NCBI GenBank assembly: GCA_002308575.1
Contig: DBVY01000024.1
Location: 18,460 to 50,979, forward strand
Direction of reading: 5' to 3'
DNA length: 32,520 nucleotides
DNA from: Christensenella sp. UBA1252
Lineage (GTDB): Bacteria > Bacillota > Clostridia > Christensenellales > CAG-1252
Under the pieces are notes generated by a model. It had not been told where the DNA came from. It saw only the letters and a program-made list of their open reading frames with translations, and made no database searches. Shown piece by piece: positions 1 through 7,303 of this stretch. Every line of letters begins with the position of its first letter. Position 1 is the stretch's first letter. Both the position numbers and the translations under genes were made by a program.

Positions 1-1148
1 TGCTTATGGTGATCGTAAAACTTGATCGTCGAGCCTGCGTCGTGAAGCATCGCGGCGGCGCGGAGCACGCGTACATACAAACGAGGAAGCTTATGCAACA
101 CTTTAAGTTGCTTAAAGATCTGCATCGAAAGATCCATAATGTGATGGACGTGGTCTTCGTTCAAATTGAATTGTCTGACAAGCGTGTTCAGGCTGTAACC
201 GAGAACGTCCGAGATCGGTTTTTCGGAAACGGTCGGAACGGCATACTTAAACATCGCGCCTTCGCGCATACCCGATCCGCTGATCACGATTTGATCGAAT
301 CCGCAGATATCCATGATCGGATCGATGATCGCAAGCGCGCTGGGGAAAATATCCGCGCGGAAACTGCTCAATCCTTTGATCTTGATCGTGCGATCCAACG
401 GAAGGGTTTTGATCGTGTCGTAAATCGTTTTGAATTCGCCCGCTTCGACGTGATAGTCGTGCGCAACGTTCAAGGGGTACTTTTTCAGCCTTCGGCTGAT
501 CTTGCCGAGGTTTCTGAAAGATCCGCCGACGCCGATGATGCGCGTGTCCGGATCGAGGTCTTTGAGCCATTCGAACTCTTCGAGTTGCGAGCGCACGTAC
601 GCTTCGATCTTCTCCGCCCTTTCTTCGGGCAAAAGATCCTGCCCCTTAAACATATCGGTCAACGTAACTGCACCGAACGGAAGCGCCGCTTGCTCCAAAA
701 TCGTCTTCCTGTTATAGTAGACGATCTTCGTGCTACCGCCGCCGATATCGACGATCAATCCTTTGGGGATATCCATCGAATTAATGACGCCGGTGTAAAT
801 GAACTGCCCTTCTTCCGCCGCGCTGAGAACGCGAAGCTTTATGCCGCAAGTAACGGACACCTCTTCGAGGAAGCTCTTTTGATTTTTCGCACGACGAACC
901 GCCGCCGTCGCGTATGCGAAAATCTTTTCCACGCCGTTCGAATCGCAAAATCTTCTGAACATTTGCAACGTTTTCTTCGTTTGTTCGATCCTTGCCGGAC
1001 GCAAAAACCCGTCCATTTCCATATCCTGACCGAGTCTTACGTACTCTTTGAGCTCGTCAAACACGTAAAAATATCCGCCTTCCAAGATGTTTACGAGGAC
1101 GAGGCGCGCCGTGTTCGAGCCCAAATCAATGATCGCAATTTTTTCCAT
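1..1148 (-). CDS. ppx: Ppx/GppA-type phosphatase with C-terminal HD domain (3' end outside window)
   Basis: The family hydrolyses polyphosphate and/or the pppGpp 5'-phosphate in the cytoplasm. The N-terminus reads IDLGSNTARLVL (residues 7-18), the first phosphate-binding loop of the ASKHA fold. IVDIGGGSTKIVYY follows at about 132-145, the second loop. Near the window edge MLHDAG (367-372, H369/D370) and an upstream EDHVHHIMD stretch show the start of an HD domain, so this is the long two-domain form. At least 382 residues are present, and the true stop lies beyond base 1. The start ATG at 1148 has an AAAGGAG site 8 bp upstream. It begins 40 bp after the rnfB stop with no terminator between, so it is probably the last gene of the rnf operon. 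Ppx and GppA activity cannot be told apart from this sequence. Confidence 0.9.
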   Translation of the reverse strand, partial: MEKIAIIDLGSNTARLVLVNILEGGYFYVFDELKEYVRLGQDMEMDGFLRPARIEQTKKTLQMFRRFCDSNGVEKIFAYATAAVRRAKNQKSFLEEVSVTCGIKLRVLSAAEEGQFIYTGVINSMDIPKGLIVDIGGGSTKIVYYNRKTILEQAALPFGAVTLTDMFKGQDLLPEERAEKIEAYVRSQLEEFEWLKDLDPDTRIIGVGGSFRNLGKISRRLKKYPLNVAHDYHVEAGEFKTIYDTIKTLPLDRTIKIKGLSSFRADIFPSALAIIDPIMDICGFDQIVISGSGMREGAMFKYAVPTVSEKPISDVLGYSLNTLVRQFNLNEDHVHHIMDLSMQIFKQLKVLHKLPRLYVRVLRAAAMLHDAGSTIKFYDHHK

Positions 1149-1188
1149 ACCCTTTTTCTCCTTTCCCTTGCTCTGACTTTTTCGTTAT

Positions 1189-2001
1189 TTATTCTCTGGT
1201 TTTAATACATTTTGAGGGACATTTCGACGCACAAACGCCGCATCCCGTACATTTCGAATAATCAATGACCGCGAGATTATCCACGACGGTAATCGCTCCG
1301 TTCGGGCAATTTCTTTGGCACATTCCGCAACCGATACACCCTGCCTTGCAGTACGAACGCACTTCTTTTCCTTTCGCGTGGTTTGAGCAAGCCACGTACA
1401 CTTTGGCGCGCGTCGGAATCTTCTTGATCAGCCCTTTCGGACATGACTTCGCACATTTCGAACAAAGCGTGCAACGCACGTCCGATATGCGCGCGTACCC
1501 CTGCTCGACGATATCGCACGCGTGATGATCGCAATGCTTGACGCAGGTTCCCGCGCCCATACAGCCGACCGGACAAGCCTTTCTTCCGCCCGCAAGCATT
1601 TCCATAGACGCACAATCGCCGTAGCCGTGATAATCGTATTTATCCTCGCAAGCGCTTCCGCCGTTACAGCAAACGACGAAGGACATTTCTTCCCCTTCGT
1701 TCACCGTTCCGAGGATCTCGGCGATCTTATCTTTGTTTGCCTTGCTCGTTGCGTTGCAGGAAGAAAGATCCGCCTTTCCGTTGCAAAGCGCTTCGGCAAA
1801 AGCGCTGCAACCCGCATATCCGCAACCGCCGCAATTCGCGCCCGATAAGAGCGCTTCGACTTCAACGACTTTTTCGTCCCTTTTGACTTCGAGTTTGCGC
1901 CCGAGGAACGCAAGCACGACCGAAAAGATCGCCGCAATAACGATCAAAACGAGAGCCGGGATCAAAATCGCAAGATACAGTTTAGCAGCTAACATTATCA
2001 T
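1189..2001 (-). CDS. rnfB: Rnf complex subunit B, polyferredoxin
   Basis: RnfB takes electrons from reduced ferredoxin and passes them into the membrane-bound Rnf complex. The 270-residue protein has one N-terminal membrane helix (about 8-34). A [4Fe-4S] domain follows with C57, C60, C65 and C82 (NCGGCGYAGC), the hallmark of RnfB. Further four-cysteine sets lie at 143-157 (CPVGC...CVKHC), 177-187 (CTLCSKCAKSC), 222-232 (CIGCGMCQRNC) and 251-261 (CTGCGVCASKC). It is longer than the enterobacterial RnfB (about 190 aa), as is usual in Clostridia. AAGGAGG stands 8 bp before the ATG at 2001; a second in-frame ATG two codons later is possible. It is the last rnf subunit in the cluster, 13 bp after rnfA. 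Confidence 0.95.
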   Translation of the reverse strand: MIMLAAKLYLAILIPALVLIVIAAIFSVVLAFLGRKLEVKRDEKVVEVEALLSGANCGGCGYAGCSAFAEALCNGKADLSSCNATSKANKDKIAEILGTVNEGEEMSFVVCCNGGSACEDKYDYHGYGDCASMEMLAGGRKACPVGCMGAGTCVKHCDHHACDIVEQGYARISDVRCTLCSKCAKSCPKGLIKKIPTRAKVYVACSNHAKGKEVRSYCKAGCIGCGMCQRNCPNGAITVVDNLAVIDYSKCTGCGVCASKCPSKCIKTRE

Positions 2002-2014
2002 TTTCCCGCCCTCC

Positions 2015-2599
2015 TTATGAAATTCCGAACATTCCGGAGAACGCGCTGAATCCCATACTCAAAAGCGCGGCGGCGATCAACGTGATCGGGAAACCGCGAA
2101 AAGATTCGGGAACGTTCTTCGGATTGATTCTCTCGCGCACGCCCGCCAAAAGGACGATCGCAAGCGTAAAGCCGACGCCCGCGAACAAACCGTTCAGGAA
2201 GGATTGCAAGAGGTTATACGCCTTTTGCACGTTCAGGATCGCAACGCCGAGCACGGCGCAGTTCGTCGTGATCAAAGGCAGATACACGCCAAGCGCGCTG
2301 TAAAGCGAAGGACTGAATTTCTTGATCACGATCTCCACCGATTGCACAAGCGCGGCAATGATCAAGATAAACGCGATGGTCTGCATATATTCGAGGTGCA
2401 ATTTCAAAAGGACGAACTCGTTTACGATGTACGTAAACACCGAAGCGAGCGACATAACGAAGATGACCGCGAAACCCATACCGAGGGCGGTGTTCGTCTT
2501 TTTGGAAACGCCGAGGAAGGGGCAGATTCCGAGGAATTGGCTCAAAACGAAGTTGTTGACGAAGACGGATCCGACGATGATCGCAAAATACAGATTCAT
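2015..2599 (-). CDS. rnfA: Rnf complex subunit A, integral membrane protein
   Basis: RnfA is one of the two homologous membrane subunits (A and E) that form the inverted pair carrying electrons across the membrane. The 194-residue length matches the family (about 190). It is almost wholly hydrophobic, with about six membrane segments. Family motifs include NNFVLSQFLGICPFLGVS (15-32), which carries the conserved Cys for an intramembrane Fe-S centre, and PLITTNCAVLG (108-118), which carries the second Cys. The same layout appears in RnfE next door. The AAGGAGG site lies inside the end of rnfE, and the gap to rnfE is a single base, so translation is coupled. Confidence 0.95.
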   Translation of the reverse strand: MNLYFAIIVGSVFVNNFVLSQFLGICPFLGVSKKTNTALGMGFAVIFVMSLASVFTYIVNEFVLLKLHLEYMQTIAFILIIAALVQSVEIVIKKFSPSLYSALGVYLPLITTNCAVLGVAILNVQKAYNLLQSFLNGLFAGVGFTLAIVLLAGVRERINPKNVPESFRGFPITLIAAALLSMGFSAFSGMFGIS

Positions 2600-2600
2600 A

Positions 2601-3254
2601 TCACGCCTCCTTCTCCGCCGAAGCGATATGCTCCGCCGATTTTTCGTACTTTCTGTTCTCTGCGATACGCGTCAGGAAATTGACGAGCGCCATCAGCGTT
2701 CCATACACGAGGAAACCGCCTGCGGGCAGAATGAAAACGGTCATCGAAACGTTTCCGAGCGAGCCGATCGGCAAGCCGAAGAAAGAACCTGCGCCGAGGA
2801 GCTCGCGGACGATCCCGATAAAGGTCAAACTCAAAGTAAAACCAAATCCCATTCCGATTCCGTCCAGCGCGCTGTCCAACACGGGATTGCAGGAAGCAAA
2901 CGCTTCCGCACGCGCGAGAATGATGCAGTTTACGACGATCAGCGGCAGGAAGACGCCGAGTGCCTCGTACAGCGACGGCAGGAACTTCTGCATCACCATT
3001 TGTACGACCGTAACGAACGTCGCGATAATGACGACGAACGCCGGAATTCGAACGCGATCGGGGATTACGTTTTTAAGGATCGAGATCATAACGTTCGAGC
3101 ACAAAAGAACGAACGTGACCGCCGCGCCCATCGCGAGCCCGTTCAGCGCTTGCGTCGTAACGGCAAGCGTAGGGCAGGTTCCGAGAACGAGCCTGAACGT
3201 CGGATTACTCTTAACGACGCCGTTTGTAAGAATGTTCAACTTATTGTTTCTCAT
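2601..3254 (-). CDS. rnfE: Rnf complex subunit E, integral membrane protein
   Basis: RnfE is the membrane partner of RnfA in the Rnf ferredoxin:NAD+ oxidoreductase. The 217-residue sequence has about six hydrophobic segments. SNPTFRLVLGTCPTLAVT (16-33) and LPLIVVNCIILAR (103-115) are the counterparts of the RnfA cysteine motifs. The hydrophilic C-terminus (about 195-217) is charged and probably cytoplasmic. The start ATG overlaps the rnfG stop in an ATGA arrangement, and rnfA follows after one base, so the two are tightly coupled in the C-D-G-E-A-B operon. Confidence 0.95.
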   Translation of the reverse strand: MRNNKLNILTNGVVKSNPTFRLVLGTCPTLAVTTQALNGLAMGAAVTFVLLCSNVMISILKNVIPDRVRIPAFVVIIATFVTVVQMVMQKFLPSLYEALGVFLPLIVVNCIILARAEAFASCNPVLDSALDGIGMGFGFTLSLTFIGIVRELLGAGSFFGLPIGSLGNVSMTVFILPAGGFLVYGTLMALVNFLTRIAENRKYEKSAEHIASAEKEA

Positions 3255-3856
3255 TGTGCGCCCCCTTTGAGTATAACCGTTTTATACCATAAAGCCGCGG
3301 CGTTGACGGCGTTCGTGACCGCCGTGCTCGATTTGCTCGCGCCGCTGATCGCTTTGACCTCGCTGCTGACAGCAGGCGCCGTCTTTACAAGACGGAATCC
3401 CGCAAAATCCGGCGTTATCGCAACGTCGTAATACTGTTTGAAATAGCTTTCTTGAAGCGCTTTACTGCCAAGACCCGGCGTTTCGTCCGCTTCGTATTTG
3501 GCGATCGATTTGATCTTGCCGTCCGTAATGTTGATAAGGATGCTTAACTTTCCTTTATACGCGCCCGTACCTTCCGCGCAAAGAACGTACACGTTTTGAA
3601 CGCTCGGATCCTTCGGCACGTAAACGCCGAACACTCTACCGCCTTCGAATTGGATCTGTTGACTGATCCCCTCTTGGAGCGGGAAACTCTTCAATTCACC
3701 TTTATAAACCGCAGTCGCTTTCCTCGCGACGAGCTCTTCCGCGTCCACCTTCGTAAAATGGTTGACGAGCCCGAGAAGCGCGCCGGCGATTCCCGCGATC
3801 AGAACGAGCACCAAAGCCGTCATCGCGATTTCGTAACCCAAACTTCTGGTTTTCAT
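3251..3856 (-). CDS. rnfG: Rnf complex subunit G, FMN-binding protein
   Basis: RnfG carries a covalently bound FMN on the extracytoplasmic side. The 201-residue protein has one N-terminal helix (about 10-32) and then an FMN_bind domain with the family motif ETPGLG (125-130). The flavin attachment motif, usually [ST]GAT, reads SGAS here (171-174), so the acceptor would be Ser174 instead of Thr. The Asp that often precedes the motif is replaced by Lys (KAISGAS). Serine is chemically able to take the phosphoester, so this is a variant and not proof of loss. The gene overlaps both rnfD and rnfE by 4 bp (ATGA). No apbE flavin transferase gene is in this window. Confidence 0.93.
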   Translation of the reverse strand: MKTRSLGYEIAMTALVLVLIAGIAGALLGLVNHFTKVDAEELVARKATAVYKGELKSFPLQEGISQQIQFEGGRVFGVYVPKDPSVQNVYVLCAEGTGAYKGKLSILINITDGKIKSIAKYEADETPGLGSKALQESYFKQYYDVAITPDFAGFRLVKTAPAVSSEVKAISGASKSSTAVTNAVNAAALWYKTVILKGGAQ

Positions 3857-4887
3857 TTCGCGCCTCCTTTTTTCGCCTTGACCGCGCCGAACGGACGGGG
3901 GTGGATCGCTTTATCGATGAGCGGCGTGCAAATATTCATCAAAAGAATCGCAAAAGAAACGCCTTCCGGATAGTTCCCGAAGAAACGGATCAGCGAGGTG
4001 ATCAACCCGCAACCGAACGCAAACACAACGAGCCCCCATTTCGAATTCGGCGTCGTCGCATAATCGGTCGCCATAAAGAAAGCGCCGAGGAATAAGCCGC
4101 CTCCGAACAGCGAAGGAAGGATAAACGCGCCCGCGTTCCCTTTCGCCGCGCCGTAAATCAAAGCGAACAGAGCGACCGTTCCGATAAAGGTCAGAGGAAT
4201 GCGCCAATCGATGATACGGCGAACGATCAAATATGCGCCGCCGATCAAAACGGCAAGCGCGCTCGTTTCACCGAGCGAACCGCCGATATAACCGAGAAAC
4301 ATTTTCCATATCGGAAGATCTTTTGCATATTGAACGCTCGAACGGAGCGCGGAAAGCGGCGTCGCCGTCGTGATCGCGGCAACGTCTTTGAGCCCGTTTT
4401 GACCTTCCAAAATGCAAGCGAAATACTTAAACGCTCCGCCTCGATCCCAATTGATCGGTTCGACGAAAGAAGTCATAAAGGACGCCCAAGCAAGCAGGAG
4501 GAAAATTCTTCCCGCAATCGCCGGATTCGCAAAATTTTTTCCGATCCCGCCGAACAACATTTTAACGAAGATGATCGCAAACGCGCTTCCGATGATCGGA
4601 ACGTAAAACGGAACGGAAACGGGCAAATTCAAAGCCAACAAAAGACCCGTAACCATAGCAGAACAGTCCTTATAGGTCTGCTCTTTTTTCATAATCAAAT
4701 TGAACAAGCACTCCGCGCCGACCGCCGCACCGACGGAAAGAATTTCGAGGAAGAGCGCGTAAAACCCGAAAACGTAAACGGAAACAAAGACCGCCGGACA
4801 TAACGCGATCAATACTTCGAGCATAATGCCCGATACCGTGCGTTTATTCGCGACGTGCGGAGAGGAAGAAACTATAAACTTTCCCAT
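3853..4887 (-). CDS. rnfD: Rnf complex subunit D, membrane flavoprotein
   Basis: RnfD is the large integral membrane subunit, related to NqrB, and carries a covalent FMN. The 344-residue protein begins with SSSPHVANKRTV, typical of RnfD (usually SPH...). It has about ten hydrophobic segments. GGIGKNFANPA (113-123) and FMATDYATTP (266-275) are strongly conserved family motifs. The flavin site is TTATPL (173-178), with Thr176 as the likely acceptor. This follows the normal pattern, unlike the variant SGAS of the neighbouring RnfG. It starts one base after the rnfC stop and overlaps rnfG by 4 bp. Confidence 0.95.
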   Translation of the reverse strand: MGKFIVSSSPHVANKRTVSGIMLEVLIALCPAVFVSVYVFGFYALFLEILSVGAAVGAECLFNLIMKKEQTYKDCSAMVTGLLLALNLPVSVPFYVPIIGSAFAIIFVKMLFGGIGKNFANPAIAGRIFLLLAWASFMTSFVEPINWDRGGAFKYFACILEGQNGLKDVAAITTATPLSALRSSVQYAKDLPIWKMFLGYIGGSLGETSALAVLIGGAYLIVRRIIDWRIPLTFIGTVALFALIYGAAKGNAGAFILPSLFGGGLFLGAFFMATDYATTPNSKWGLVVFAFGCGLITSLIRFFGNYPEGVSFAILLMNICTPLIDKAIHPRPFGAVKAKKGGAK

Positions 4888-4888
4888 A

Positions 4889-6181
4889 TCACACCCCCTT
4901 CTCGCGAATCAGCTTCTTCGCGCGACGCATGCTCTGCACGAGAGGCCTCGAAGCCGGACAAACGAACGAACAGCACCCGCATTCCAAACAGCTCATCGCG
5001 TGCAAGCCTTTCGCTTTCAAAGCATCCTCTTCTTCGACCGCCCTTTCGATAAACATCGGCATAAGATGCATCGGACAATGCGAAGCGCAGGACGCGCAGT
5101 TGATACAAGCGGAAATCGGCTTATCACCATCCGAGATCTCGTCATCGTTCAAGAAAAGGATCGAAGACGTTCCTTTTCCGGTCGACGGGAGCAGATCCGC
5201 TTGCGCAAATCCCATCATCGGACCGCCGCTGATGACTTTCATCGTTTCGGGAAGCATCCCCGCAAATTCCGCAACCGCTTGATATGTAACGCCGTTTCTG
5301 ACCCAGAAATTACCGGGATGCGTGCAAGCTTGTCCGGAAATCGTCATGGCTCTCATATAACTCGGTTTTCCGAGCGCGACGGCTTCATAGACGGCAAAAG
5401 CGGTGTGTACGTTATCCACGACGGCGCCTACATCGGACGGAAGCGCGCCTTCGGGAACCACTCTGCCCGTCAAAGCAAAGATCAACTGCTTTTCCGCGCC
5501 TTGCGGATATTTGGTTTTCAGAGAACAAACCCGAACGTTTTCGGGGGCAACGGCTTGTAAGGAAGCAATCGCGTCCTCTTTGTTATCTTCCATTCCGACA
5601 ATGGCGTTCGAAACGCCGAGCGCCGTCATAAGATAACCGATCCCCTCCATGATCTCACGGGGTTTTTCCAAACAAAGTCTGTAATCGCAAGTGATGTACG
5701 GTTCGCATTCCGCCGCATTGATAATCAAAACGTCGACGGGCGTTTTGGGAGAAAGCTTTACGTGCGTCGGGAACGTAGCGCCGCCCATTCCGACAATACC
5801 CGCTTCACGGACGCGGTTTTTGATCGATTCCGAGGAAAGCTCCGAAAGCGAAGGCAACGTTTCTTCCTCGTACAAGCCATCGTTCTCGATCACGACGTGA
5901 TCGCAAAAAGAACCGATCGCCGTGCGCTTTTTCTCAATCGACTTGACGACGCCGCTGACGGATGAAAACACGTTCGCGGAAACGAAGCTCGCGGCTTTAC
6001 CGATCAACGTTCCGGCTTTAACCGCACTACCTACCTCAACCGCCAAAGCGGCGGGTGCGCCGATATGTTGCGAAAGCGGAATCGAAACTTCCTGCGGCGT
6101 GGGAAAATCCGTAAGAGCCGCATCTTTCGATATCGCTTTATTGCCGACGGGATGAACGCCGCGTTTAAAAGATAGTTTCAA
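4889..6181 (-). CDS. rnfC: Rnf complex subunit C, NADH-binding Fe-S/flavin subunit
   Basis: RnfC is the peripheral cytoplasmic subunit where NAD+ is reduced. The 430-residue protein starts with the RnfC N-terminal domain (FKRGVHP), then a biotinyl-lipoyl-like segment (about 30-90). The nucleotide/FMN-binding region contains GMGGATFPTHVK (131-142) and NAAECEPY (155-162). Two C-terminal [4Fe-4S] motifs follow: C359/C362/C365/C369 and C398/C401/C404/C408. The start at 6181 is a TTG, not ATG. GGAG lies 13 bp upstream, a rather long spacing, and no in-frame ATG fits the family N-terminus better. It is the first gene of the rnf operon, behind its own promoter. Confidence 0.95.
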   Translation of the reverse strand: MKLSFKRGVHPVGNKAISKDAALTDFPTPQEVSIPLSQHIGAPAALAVEVGSAVKAGTLIGKAASFVSANVFSSVSGVVKSIEKKRTAIGSFCDHVVIENDGLYEEETLPSLSELSSESIKNRVREAGIVGMGGATFPTHVKLSPKTPVDVLIINAAECEPYITCDYRLCLEKPREIMEGIGYLMTALGVSNAIVGMEDNKEDAIASLQAVAPENVRVCSLKTKYPQGAEKQLIFALTGRVVPEGALPSDVGAVVDNVHTAFAVYEAVALGKPSYMRAMTISGQACTHPGNFWVRNGVTYQAVAEFAGMLPETMKVISGGPMMGFAQADLLPSTGKGTSSILFLNDDEISDGDKPISACINCASCASHCPMHLMPMFIERAVEEEDALKAKGLHAMSCLECGCCSFVCPASRPLVQSMRRAKKLIREKGV

Positions 6182-6221
6182 AATAAAATGATATCTCCTT
6201 AACTAAAAAACATACTAAGAT

Positions 6222-6251
6222 AATATAACACGAACCCGCGCGCGTTGTAAA
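6222..6251 (-). promoter_or_regulatory. Promoter of the rnf operon
   Basis: On the minus strand a -35 TTTACA and a -10 TATATT are separated by 18 bp, about 40 bp before the rnfC start. The spacer is GC-rich while the flanks are AT-rich. Predicted from consensus only. Confidence 0.55.
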
Positions 6252-6255
6252 GCCC

Positions 6256-6323
6256 CATTTGTATTTTTTCGACCCGATTTTTAAAAAAATTACAATTTAA
6301 GACAAATGTAATAATGCATTTGT
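6256..6323. repeat. Inverted and repeated ACAAATG motifs upstream of the rnf promoter
   Basis: ACAAATG (6302-6308) and CATTTGT (6317-6323) form a perfect 7-bp inverted repeat with an 8-base loop. A third copy, CATTTGTA (6256-6263), sits just upstream of the rnf -35. These could be sites for a regulator of rnf. Alternatively the hairpin could be a weak terminator of the upstream TauE/SafE pair: on the minus strand a run of seven T follows about 12 bases after the stem. The sequence does not decide between these. Confidence 0.35.
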
Positions 6324-6346
6324 AGAATATGGTTTTTGCTGTTTCT

Positions 6347-6730
6347 TTATTTCGATCGAAGCATTCTTACGAAACAAGCGATCAACGATATCACACCGAG
6401 GGAAAGTAGGAACCAACCGAAGGCAATTCTTCCGATTTCTCCGTCTATCCGACGAAAGAAAAAGCTTCCGGCGATTGCGCCTCCGAGCGCCGGAACAATG
6501 AAAAACACCGCGTCCTTAAAAGAAACGAGTTTGTTTTTAGAATGAACGATCAAAGCGACGACGGACATCGGGATAAAGCTTGCCAGATTCAGCCAAGCGG
6601 CAAGTTTTTGAGGAACGCCGAGTCCGATTGTAAGCAAAGGGATCAAGAGCGTTCCCCCTCCGAGCCCCATCCCGCCGAGAACGCCGCCCGCAACGCCGCA
6701 AAGAAGCAAAAGAAACGCTTTTTCAGCCAT
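6347..6730 (-). CDS. Half-size TauE/SafE family permease, second of a pair
   Basis: The TauE/SafE (DUF81) family comprises membrane permeases linked to export or uptake of sulfite and other sulfur or organic anions. The full-length protein (about 250 aa) is built from two repeats. This 127-residue protein carries only one: GGVLGGMGLGGGTLLIPLL (about 15-33) is the glycine-rich signature, and about four membrane helices follow. The ATG overlaps the stop of the upstream half gene in a TAATG arrangement, which fixes the start and implies coupled translation; no independent Shine-Dalgarno site is visible. The two halves presumably assemble into one transporter. The substrate cannot be told from sequence. 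The gene ends 165 bp before rnfC. Confidence 0.85.
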   Translation of the reverse strand: MAEKAFLLLLCGVAGGVLGGMGLGGGTLLIPLLTIGLGVPQKLAAWLNLASFIPMSVVALIVHSKNKLVSFKDAVFFIVPALGGAIAGSFFFRRIDGEIGRIAFGWFLLSLGVISLIACFVRMLRSK

Positions 6731-7137
6731 TATCCGAGAACCATCCTGATCCCGGCGTAGATCATAACGCCGTAAAACAATAGCGTCAGACAACCTTTCG
6801 GGATTTTATTCAGAAGCGTTGCGCCGAGAACGCCTCCGAGAACGACGCCGACACCGACGTACGTTCCGTACGAAAAAGAATACGTTCCACCGATCATACA
6901 AAGTATCGATGACAAAACGGACAGAGGAAGAACAACGGCGATCGCCGTTGCGTGAGCGCGTTTTTGATCGAGCTTACAAAAGACGGATAAACACGGCACG
7001 ACGAGCATTCCGGCGCCTCCGCCGAAAAAACCGTTCGCTGTGCCCGCGAAAAACGCGGCAACGATCGCGGCGCCTTTCCCGATCATTCTTCGGATAAACG
7101 ATTCTTCTGGCATAATTGTAGTATGTTCGTTCTCCAT
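6730..7137 (-). CDS. Half-size TauE/SafE family permease, first of a pair
   Basis: This is the other single-repeat half of a TauE/SafE permease, about 135 residues. The signature is GFFGGGAGMLVVPCL (about 36-50), followed by roughly three to four membrane helices. The start is uncertain. ATG codons at 7140 and 7137 stand side by side, another lies at 7113, and none has a good ribosome-binding site. An in-frame TTG at 7281 was not used because it lies upstream of the likely promoter, and the extra residues are lysine/arginine-rich and unlike the family. It is coupled by TAATG to the second half. Confidence 0.8.
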   Translation of the reverse strand: MENEHTTIMPEESFIRRMIGKGAAIVAAFFAGTANGFFGGGAGMLVVPCLSVFCKLDQKRAHATAIAVVLPLSVLSSILCMIGGTYSFSYGTYVGVGVVLGGVLGATLLNKIPKGCLTLLFYGVMIYAGIRMVLG

Positions 7138-7209
7138 CATCCGAAAACAAGGAATGCTGCACCGTTTTTCCTTCTTTTTGCCCCGCCGCCGGCGCAATTC
7201 GCGCGCGCA

Positions 7210-7238
7210 AAAATATAATGTAAACTTATTAAAAAAGT
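7210..7238 (-). promoter_or_regulatory. Possible promoter of the TauE/SafE pair
   Basis: TTACTT, 17 bp, TATATT on the minus strand. Its -35 directly abuts the -35 of the plus-strand promoter for the large lipoprotein gene, so the two would be back to back. The predicted leader of about 65 bases is GC-rich. Confidence 0.4.
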
Positions 7239-7267
7239 AATTGCTAAAAGTTTTATTATATATTAAA
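7239..7267 (+). promoter_or_regulatory. Promoter of the five-module surface protein gene
   Basis: TTGCTA, 17 bp, TAAAAT, with a predicted transcription start near 7274. A clear GGAG site then stands 8 bp before the ATG at 7304. Confidence 0.6.
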
Positions 7268-7303
7268 ATAGAAAAGTACAAAATTTTAATCGGAGATGAT
7301 TAA

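Noticed and set aside
6..1205. A 399-residue plus-strand frame at the left edge.
   Set aside because: It lies opposite the ppx gene, which has clear phosphate-loop and HD motifs. The plus frame is an Arg/Asp-rich shadow.
7138..7281. An N-terminal extension of the first TauE/SafE half gene from a TTG.
   Set aside because: It would begin upstream of the likely promoter, has no ribosome-binding site, and adds a basic stretch not found in the family.
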